Below, piece by piece: positions 6,269 to 10,974 of a DNA stretch of 17,542 nucleotides. The position numbers were made by a program, and so were the translations under genes. Below the pieces are notes generated by a model. The model was not told the DNA's origin. It searched no databases and was given only the letters and a program-made list of their open reading frames with translations. How positions within the stretch are numbered: position 1 is the first letter of the stretch; every line of letters begins with the position of its first letter. The stretch is from an uncultured Bacilli bacterium (lineage in GTDB: Bacteria > Bacillota_I > Bacilli_A > RF39 > UBA660): assembly GCA_934098555.1 (NCBI GenBank), contig CAKOOQ010000025.1, positions 1 to 17,542 on the forward strand, given 5' to 3'.

Positions 6269-6613
6269 ATGAATAATGTTATGTTAGTTGGTCGTTTAAC
6301 AGGTGATTTAGAAATCGTAGATTACGGCAATGAAATGAAAAGGTCGGTGGTCACTTTGGCTGTCCCAAGGACATACAAAAACCAAGATGGCATTTATGAA
6401 ACAGATTTTTTAAGATGTGTTTTATGGAATGGTATTGCTAAGAAAGCTCATGATTATTGTAAAAAAGGGGATATGGTCTGTATTAAAGGCCGTATTCAAG
6501 TAAGAAATTATGAAAATGAAAACAATGAAAAAAAACATTTGACTGAGATTATTGCAGAAAGTATTGCCTTTGTAAGTTCAACAAGACAAAAAGAGGAAAA
6601 AAAGCAAGATTAA
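6269..6613 (+). CDS. ssb: Single-stranded DNA-binding protein, short form without acidic tail
   Basis: OB-fold single-stranded DNA-binding protein. The sequence follows the bacterial SSB pattern: MNNVMLVGRLTGDLEI at the start, SVVTLAVPRTYKNQDG (~26-41), the TDFLRCVLW strand (~45-53), KKGDMVCIKGRIQVRNYENE (~65-84) and TEIIAESIAFVSS (~92-104). It is only 114 residues and ends KEEKKQD just after the OB fold. It therefore lacks both the flexible Gly/Gln-rich linker and the acidic DDxPF-type tip that recruits repair and replication partners. Length and layout resemble the competence-type SsbB of Bacillus more than replicative SsbA, so this is probably a secondary or specialised SSB, although the organism's other ssb genes are not visible. 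It is not next to rpsF/rpsR as replicative ssb often is. AAAGGAG at 6255-6261 supports ATG 6269 over ATG 6236. Confidence 0.92.
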   Translation: MNNVMLVGRLTGDLEIVDYGNEMKRSVVTLAVPRTYKNQDGIYETDFLRCVLWNGIAKKAHDYCKKGDMVCIKGRIQVRNYENENNEKKHLTEIIAESIAFVSSTRQKEEKKQD

Positions 6614-6650
6614 ATTTGTTTTTATAACATAGAATTTACTAGGTGATAAA

Positions 6651-7421
6651 ATGGTAAAACATTTGAAGTATTTAGGTATTTTAAGCCTATTATGTTTTAG
6701 CTTTTTTTATACAGAAAAAATTGCTAAATTTATGCAAAGTAAAGATCCATTATATGTTTCTATTGAAACGGTTAAAGAAGATTACAAACAAGACTACGTC
6801 AATGCCATTATTGATGAGGATTACATCATACCTGGTCTTAACGGCAAAGAAATTGATGTTCAAAAAAGTTTTCAAAAAATGCAAGATTATGGTTATTTTT
6901 CGGAAAGCCATATTGTTTATGCCAAAATAAATCCGGAAATTTCTTTAGAAAATAATACGACGAAGATTATAAAGCAGGGGAATACTTTAAAACATGCGGT
7001 TTCTTTAATCACCCAAAGTGTTTTACATACGACTTATTTAGGAGAAATCGGCATTCCTTACAGTGTCCTTGTTACAAGTTCCAATGCCCAATCTACCTTT
7101 TATAATGGCATCAAAATCAACTTTGACAAAGAAGATTATGAGGGGACTGAAAAAATTTTAAATAGAGAAAAAAATAATCTTTGTGTTATTAAAAATAATT
7201 TTAATGATATTTGTTTAAAATACAAAAAAAAGATGATAGAACCTACATTATCTTTTTCAAACGGTAATATGGCCAGTCAGTTTAAAATGGTATCTTCGGG
7301 AATGATTCTTTATTTAGAAGACGATTTAGATGTAAGTAACTTAAAAGTTCTTTTAAACGAGATAAATTTTAAAGGATTAAAAATTATTTCTTTAGATGAA
7401 CTTATCAGTGAAGAACGTTAA
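6651..7421 (+). CDS. Membrane-anchored protein, divergent polysaccharide-deacetylase-like, catalytically doubtful
   Basis: A 256-residue protein with one N-terminal hydrophobic segment (~residues 4-22) and no cleavage motif I trust, so it is probably a signal-anchored extracytoplasmic protein. The segment YIIPGLNGKEIDVQKSF (~58-74) and the KMQDYGYF / NPEISL region (~76-99) recall the N-terminal domain of a group of Firmicutes polysaccharide deacetylases as I remember them. The C-terminal GLKIISLDELISE resembles the closing strand and helix of the NodB fold. However, the NodB hallmarks TFDDG and HxxxH are absent, so deacetylase activity on peptidoglycan or another glycan is unlikely; it may be a pseudoenzyme or a substrate-binding relative. 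AGGTGA (6641-6646) sets the start at 6651. It lies 37 nt after ssb with no terminator between them and only a weak TAGAAT (6630-6635) as its own -10, so co-transcription with ssb is likely. The family call is tentative. Confidence 0.6.
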   Translation: MVKHLKYLGILSLLCFSFFYTEKIAKFMQSKDPLYVSIETVKEDYKQDYVNAIIDEDYIIPGLNGKEIDVQKSFQKMQDYGYFSESHIVYAKINPEISLENNTTKIIKQGNTLKHAVSLITQSVLHTTYLGEIGIPYSVLVTSSNAQSTFYNGIKINFDKEDYEGTEKILNREKNNLCVIKNNFNDICLKYKKKMIEPTLSFSNGNMASQFKMVSSGMILYLEDDLDVSNLKVLLNEINFKGLKIISLDELISEER

Positions 7422-7432
7422 ATCGTTTTTTT
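7411..7432 (+). terminator. Weak intrinsic terminator after the deacetylase-like gene
   Basis: AAGAACG (7411-7417) pairs with CGTTTTT (7424-7430), including one G-U pair, around loop TTAAAT and continues into T residues. The stop codon (7419-7421) lies in the loop. Confidence 0.5.
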
Positions 7433-7496
7433 TATGTTTTAATCTATTTCAATAAATTATTTTGTCTCAAAGGCCAATGGTTAAATTTTGGCACCA

Positions 7497-7525
7497 TTTA
7501 CAAACAAAAATAAATTTGATATAAT
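7497..7525 (+). promoter_or_regulatory. Strong promoter of the RNase J paralogue
   Basis: TTTACA (7497-7502), a 17-bp spacer and TATAAT (7520-7525) preceded by TGA (7517-7519), an extended -10. The predicted start near 7532 gives a leader of about 77 nt, far longer than other leaders in this window. AATGGT (7476-7481) and ACCATT (7493-7498) form a small inverted repeat touching the -35 that could be an operator. In the leader, AACAAAA (7535-7541) can pair with TTTTGTT (7550-7556). The remaining gap from the preceding terminator holds nothing I recognise. Confidence 0.75.
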
Positions 7526-7608
7526 ACTTTCACGAACAAAACATTCTTTTTTTGTTAAATTAATAAAAGTAAAATTAAAAAATATGTTAAAAGAAGGGAA
7601 GAATTATT

Positions 7609-9243
7609 ATGGAAAAAATAAGAATTTTTAGTTTGGGTGGATTAGACGAAATGGGAAAAAACACCTATATTGTAGAAGTGGAGGAAGATATTTTTGTCTT
7701 TGACTGTGGTTTAAAATATGCTGAAGGGCTTATGTATGGTATTGACTATATTATTCCAGATTATGAATACTTAGTTAAAAATAAAAAGAAAATTAAAGGT
7801 GTCTTTATTACACATGGTCATTATGAGAACATGGGAGCTGCCTTGGATTTACAAAAAAATATTCCTGGTATTAAATTTTATGCTACAAACTATACAAAAT
7901 TTGTTTTAATGGATTTAGGAATTAAGGAAGAAAGTATCGTGGAAATTAAGCCAAATAAAAAAATAACTTTTGGTAAAAATTCCATTTTTCCTGTATCGGT
8001 AAGTCATAGTGTTCCAGGAGCCGTTATGTATTCTTTAAATACAAAATACGGTGCTATTTGTTATACGGGAGACTTTATTATTGACCCTTTAATGCAAGGT
8101 GTTTATGATATGGATTTAGGAAAAATTGCTTATGTTGGTAAGCAAGGCGTTTTGTGTCTTTTATCAGAGTCATCTTTTTCGGAAAGAATTGGCCATACCT
8201 CACCAAGCCATCGTTTAGCTTCCTTTTTTGCAGATGTTATTAATAAGTATGATTCACGTATTTTATTTAGTGTTTTACCGACGCATCTTTATACTATTCA
8301 AGACATTTTTGAAGGGGCTAAAAACAGTCATCGTAAAATCGTTATTATGGGTAAAAAATTACAAAATTTTATTCATTTTGCTCATGAAAATGGCTATTTA
8401 ACCTATCAAGAAGATTTGATTGGTGATTTAACAAATATTAATGATGCCAATTCCATCTTGCTGATTTGTGATGATAAAGCAAGTGCTTATGCTCCAATAA
8501 GTAAAATTGTCAATGGCTATGATAAATTTATCACCCTTAGAGAAGGGGATGCAGTTTTGTTTGCCGAACCTCGTTATGACTCCAATGAAAAAACAATTGT
8601 TAAATTGGAAAATGATATTGCCATGGCCGGCTGTAAAATTATCAATTTACCTAAAGACAAAAACATCTTACATCATGCGTCTCAAGAAGATTTGATGCTG
8701 ATGATTAAACTTTTAAATCCAACTTATTACATGCCTGTTAAAGGGGAATATCGTTATCTTGTTAATAATGCTAATTTAGCTAACGAATTAGGCATTCCAG
8801 CCGAAAATATTATCTTAAAGCAAAATGGTGATGTTGTTTTATTTGAAGATGGTAAACTTGTGGATAAACAAGAAAATATCAAAATTAAAGATATTTTAAT
8901 TGATGGTAAGAGTAGTGATGATATTGGAGAACTTGTTATTAAAGACCGTGAAATGTTAAGTGAAAATGGTATTGTGTTAATTACCGCGACTTTAAGCAAA
9001 AAAGATAAAACTTTACTTGTTGGTCCGGAAGTAACGACCAAAGGCTTTATTTATGTTCGTGATTCAAAAGAAATGATTCATAATATCAAGAAAATAAGCG
9101 AAGATGTTATTATGAGAAACGTCGTGGATGGTAAAATTGATTATAATAACATTAAAACAGAAATTCGTTCCGATTTAAGTAATTATCTTTATGAAGAAAC
9201 CGAATCAAAACCAATGATAATCGCTGTTGTTCAAGAAGTGTAA
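7609..9243 (+). CDS. RNase J family protein with a degenerate metal site (J2-like)
   Basis: RNase J proteins are beta-lactamase/beta-CASP 5' exo- and endoribonucleases of mRNA decay and rRNA maturation. The 544-residue length and order fit: beta-lactamase domain (~1-200 and ~345-400), inserted beta-CASP domain (~200-345) and a C-terminal domain (~440-544, with GPEVTTKGFIYVRDSK). The motif HxHxDH is H69-G-H71-Y-E73-N74 here, so the Asp and second His ligands are replaced. His133 (SHSVPG) and Asp155 (TGDF) remain, but the PVHGE histidine is Lys378 (PVKGEYR). LLSDST reads LLSESS (184-189), and TGSQGEP of the CASP domain is missing. Relative to recalled B. subtilis J1, site-1 ligands (His74, His76, His142, Asp164) persist and most of site 2 (Asp78, His79, His390) is lost. 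RNase J2 is a weakly active or inactive J1 partner in several Firmicutes, so a structural or regulatory role is likely. It has its own strong promoter and terminator. Confidence 0.9.
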   Translation: MEKIRIFSLGGLDEMGKNTYIVEVEEDIFVFDCGLKYAEGLMYGIDYIIPDYEYLVKNKKKIKGVFITHGHYENMGAALDLQKNIPGIKFYATNYTKFVLMDLGIKEESIVEIKPNKKITFGKNSIFPVSVSHSVPGAVMYSLNTKYGAICYTGDFIIDPLMQGVYDMDLGKIAYVGKQGVLCLLSESSFSERIGHTSPSHRLASFFADVINKYDSRILFSVLPTHLYTIQDIFEGAKNSHRKIVIMGKKLQNFIHFAHENGYLTYQEDLIGDLTNINDANSILLICDDKASAYAPISKIVNGYDKFITLREGDAVLFAEPRYDSNEKTIVKLENDIAMAGCKIINLPKDKNILHHASQEDLMLMIKLLNPTYYMPVKGEYRYLVNNANLANELGIPAENIILKQNGDVVLFEDGKLVDKQENIKIKDILIDGKSSDDIGELVIKDREMLSENGIVLITATLSKKDKTLLVGPEVTTKGFIYVRDSKEMIHNIKKISEDVIMRNVVDGKIDYNNIKTEIRSDLSNYLYEETESKPMIIAVVQEV

Positions 9244-9256
9244 AACACTTCTTTTT
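9233..9256 (+). terminator. Intrinsic terminator overlapping the RNase J stop codon
   Basis: A perfect 9-bp stem (9233-9241 with 9245-9253) has a 3-nt AAA loop and a T-tract. The stop codon (9241-9243) is the last base of the left arm plus the loop, so a terminating ribosome would cover the hairpin. Confidence 0.85.
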
Positions 9257-9259
9257 GTA

Positions 9260-9265
9260 TATAAT
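9260..9265 (+). promoter_or_regulatory. Candidate -10 for the helical-bundle gene
   Basis: A perfect TATAAT lies between the RNase J terminator and the gene at 9308, but I cannot find a convincing -35 at the expected distance or a TGn extension. It is kept as a candidate because the preceding terminator is strong and the gene needs its own start. Confidence 0.3.
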
Positions 9266-9307
9266 TTTCTTTTTAGAACATATTAAGGGTGAAAAGAGGT
9301 ATAAAAT

Positions 9308-9733
9308 ATGGACGAAAAAGAAATTGTCTTAAAATTGTATCAAAATGTTGATATGGGTATTGTTGGTATTGATGCTATATATAGTCAAATAGAAAATAAA
9401 ATTCTTAAAAGAAAAATAAAAAGTCAAAAGAAAGAATATATGACTTTAAAAAGAAAACTCACTAAAATGTGTAAACGTTATAAAGTAACTGATAAAGATT
9501 TAAAACCTTTTGTAAAACTTACTAGTGAACTCATGGTGAGTATGAAAACTATGTTAGATAAAAGTGATAGTAAAATAGCCAAACTTATGATGGAAGGAAC
9601 CAATAAGGGTTTAATTCAAATACAAGAGCTATTAAATCATTACAATAAGAAAGATAAAAAACTTGTTAAATGTATGAAAGAAATCTTGACATTAGAACAT
9701 CAAAATAATAATGAATTAAAAAAATATTTATAA
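9308..9733 (+). CDS. Conserved helical-bundle protein, DUF2383/ferritin-like in character
   Basis: A 141-residue lysine-rich, all-helical protein without signal or membrane segment. It matches a pattern I recall for small conserved proteins in clostridia and uncultured Firmicutes: an opening helix with MGIVGIDAIYSQIENKILK (~16-34), a long charged helix to ~60, a middle segment with MLDKSDSKIAKLMMEGTNKG (~78-97), and a final helix ending in NNNELKKYL. Those proteins are annotated as DUF2383 or ferritin-like four-helix bundles of unknown function. No full di-metal ligand set is visible here, so metal binding is not claimed. AAGAGGT (9294-9300) supports the ATG at 9308. It stands alone between the RNase J terminator and a terminator it may share with the leftward collagen-like gene. 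Confidence 0.78.
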   Translation: MDEKEIVLKLYQNVDMGIVGIDAIYSQIENKILKRKIKSQKKEYMTLKRKLTKMCKRYKVTDKDLKPFVKLTSELMVSMKTMLDKSDSKIAKLMMEGTNKGLIQIQELLNHYNKKDKKLVKCMKEILTLEHQNNNELKKYL

Positions 9734-9734
9734 G

Positions 9735-9769
9735 AAAAGCAAAGACGTGATTTTATGCCTTTGCTTTTT
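9735..9769. terminator. Intrinsic terminator between convergent genes
   Basis: A perfect 10-bp inverted repeat (9735-9744 with 9759-9768) around a 14-nt loop ends in a T-tract on the plus strand. The left arm begins with four A residues, so it can also serve, more weakly, as a terminator for the leftward collagen-like gene that ends at 9807. Confidence 0.75.
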
Positions 9770-9806
9770 AAAGTTTTAGACGAGAATAAAGGATTGAAAG
9801 GAAATT

Positions 9807-10832
9807 TTAAGCCGCTGGACCAGTTGGACCTTGTGGAATTGTCAGATTAAGGGAATAAGAATTATTTCCTAAATTACTTATGGTTGCCGCAGCAGATGTT
9901 CCTGGATTTCCTGTTGTAACCGTTCCTATTTCTAAAGTTATAGCAGGCCCAGTAGGACCAGTAGGACCCACATCACCTTGAGGACCGGCACTGCCAGCTA
10001 ACCCTTGTATACCTTGAGGTCCCGTAGGACCAGTAGGACCCACATCACCTTGAGGACCGGCACTACCAGCTAACCCTTGTATACCTTGAGGCCCAGTAGG
10101 TCCGGTAGGTCCGGTAGGCCCAGTAGGACCCACATCACCTTGAGGACCGGTATTACCAACTAACCCTTGTATACCTTGAGGTCCCGTAGGCCCAGTAGGA
10201 CCCACATCACCTTGAGGACCGGCACTACCAGCTAATCCTTGTATACCTTGAGGCCCAGTAGGTCCCGTAGGACCCACATCACCTTGAGGACCGGTATTAC
10301 CAACTAAACCTTGCACCCCTTGAGGTCCCGTAGGCCCAGTAGGACCCACGTCACCTTGAGGGCCGGTATTACCAACTAAACCTTGTACCCCTTGAGGTCC
10401 CGTAGGCCCAGTAGGACCCACGTCACCTTGAGGACCGGTATTACCAACTAAACCTTGTACCCCTTGAGGTCCTGTAGGACCAGTAGGACCCACGTCACCT
10501 TGAGGACCGACACTACCGGCTAACCCTTGTATACCTTGAGGTCCCGTAGGTCCGGTAGGTCCCACATCACCTTGAGGACCTGTCGGTCCTGCAGGAATCA
10601 CAAAGTTTAAAATGGCATTTTGATTTGTTCCGGCATTCACAACCGATGCCCTGGAACCAGGAAGTCCTTGTGTTGTTGTTCCGACGGTTATTGTTGCAGG
10701 TCCTTGAGGACCTGTTGGTCCAGTAGGCCCAGTGGTAGAACGTACACTACAGCAACAAGCTTGTAAAAAGGCCTTTTTGTTATAGTTTTTAACATAATTA
10801 TAGGCTTTTTGATAATCACTATTATTGTTCAT
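9807..10832 (-). CDS. Collagen-like Gly-X-Y repeat protein
   Basis: A 341-residue collagen-like protein expected to form a trimeric fibre. Residues 1-34 form a polar head rich in Asn, Tyr and Lys, then Cys26-Cys27-Cys28. A short GPTGPTGPQGP run (35-45) follows, then a beta-type module (~46-80). The main Gly-X-Y tract (82-296) repeats a 24-residue unit, and the C-terminus (297-341) carries a second beta-type module. The two modules are alike (TTQGLPGSRASVVNAGTNQN versus TTGNPGTSAAATISNLGNNS) and both end in an IP-GPTGP junction. There is no Sec signal peptide, LPXTG anchor or membrane helix. That would suit an internally assembled surface such as a spore coat or exosporium, as for Bacillus BclA-type proteins, but location is inference. 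AAAGGAG (10846-10840) supports ATG 10832. Base composition is clearly more GC-rich than its neighbours because of Gly/Pro codons. Confidence 0.93.
   Translation of the reverse strand: MNNNSDYQKAYNYVKNYNKKAFLQACCCSVRSTTGPTGPTGPQGPATITVGTTTQGLPGSRASVVNAGTNQNAILNFVIPAGPTGPQGDVGPTGPTGPQGIQGLAGSVGPQGDVGPTGPTGPQGVQGLVGNTGPQGDVGPTGPTGPQGVQGLVGNTGPQGDVGPTGPTGPQGVQGLVGNTGPQGDVGPTGPTGPQGIQGLAGSAGPQGDVGPTGPTGPQGIQGLVGNTGPQGDVGPTGPTGPTGPTGPQGIQGLAGSAGPQGDVGPTGPTGPQGIQGLAGSAGPQGDVGPTGPTGPAITLEIGTVTTGNPGTSAAATISNLGNNSYSLNLTIPQGPTGPAA
9945..10580 (-). repeat. 72-bp tandem repeat array encoding the collagen-like stalk
   Basis: Eight complete units plus a 14-residue partial ninth encode residues 85-296. The unit is eight Gly-X-Y triplets (72 nt) with invariant start GPQGDVGPTGPTGPQG and two variable endings, IQGLAGSA/V or VQGLVGNT (one hybrid, IQGLVGNT). 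Units 2, 3 and 4 are identical in protein. Unit 7 carries six extra residues (one additional GPTGPT). Near identity at the DNA level indicates recent expansion by slippage or recombination. Confidence 0.95.
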
Positions 10833-10852
10833 GTCAAATCTCCTTTCGCTTT

Positions 10853-10879
10853 TAGGTTATGTGAAATATTTAAATTTGT
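10853..10879 (-). promoter_or_regulatory. Candidate sigma-K-type promoter of the collagen-like gene
   Basis: On the minus strand AC (10879-10878), a 16-bp spacer and CATAACCTA (10861-10853) match the Bacillus sigma-K pattern (AC, ~16 bp, CATAnnnTA). The best sigma-A reading is weak: CATAAC has no fitting -35, and TTGGAC (10895-10890) is followed by a poor TAAATA at 17 bp. The predicted start lies just at the ribosome binding site, as for other genes here. The motif is short and AT-rich sequence produces chance hits. Confidence 0.35.
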
Positions 10880-10923
10880 TTGTGTGAATGTCCAATGGTT
10901 TTACTTTTTCGTTTTTTTAGAAT

Positions 10924-10952
10924 TTGACGTATTAAAAATCACATGATAAAAT
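10924..10952 (+). promoter_or_regulatory. Promoter of the repeat-module membrane protein
   Basis: TTGACG (10924-10929), a 17-bp spacer and TAAAAT (10947-10952) preceded by TGA (10944-10946), an extended -10. The predicted transcript start near 10959 gives a leader of about 16 nt with a GAGGGA ribosome binding site. Confidence 0.75.
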
Positions 10953-10974
10953 TGTAAATGAGTGAGGGATTGTA

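Noticed and set aside
8754..9041. 95-residue leftward open frame inside the RNase J gene
   Set aside because: It lies wholly antisense to a conserved coding region, has no ribosome binding site or promoter I can see, and its composition is that of a reversed AT-rich gene. The other short opposite-strand or shifted frames (within the methyltransferase, sufB, ftsK and the 10975 gene) were left out for the same reason.
7609..9243. RNase J paralogue as a pseudogene
   Set aside because: Despite replaced catalytic residues the full 544-residue frame is intact, with conserved C-terminal domain, ribosome binding site, strong promoter and terminator. That fits a maintained paralogue better than decay.
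9945..10580. Regularly spaced 72-bp direct repeats that could be taken for a CRISPR-like array
   Set aside because: The repeats are contiguous, in frame with a long open reading frame, and encode Gly-X-Y triplets. There are no unique spacers and no cas genes.
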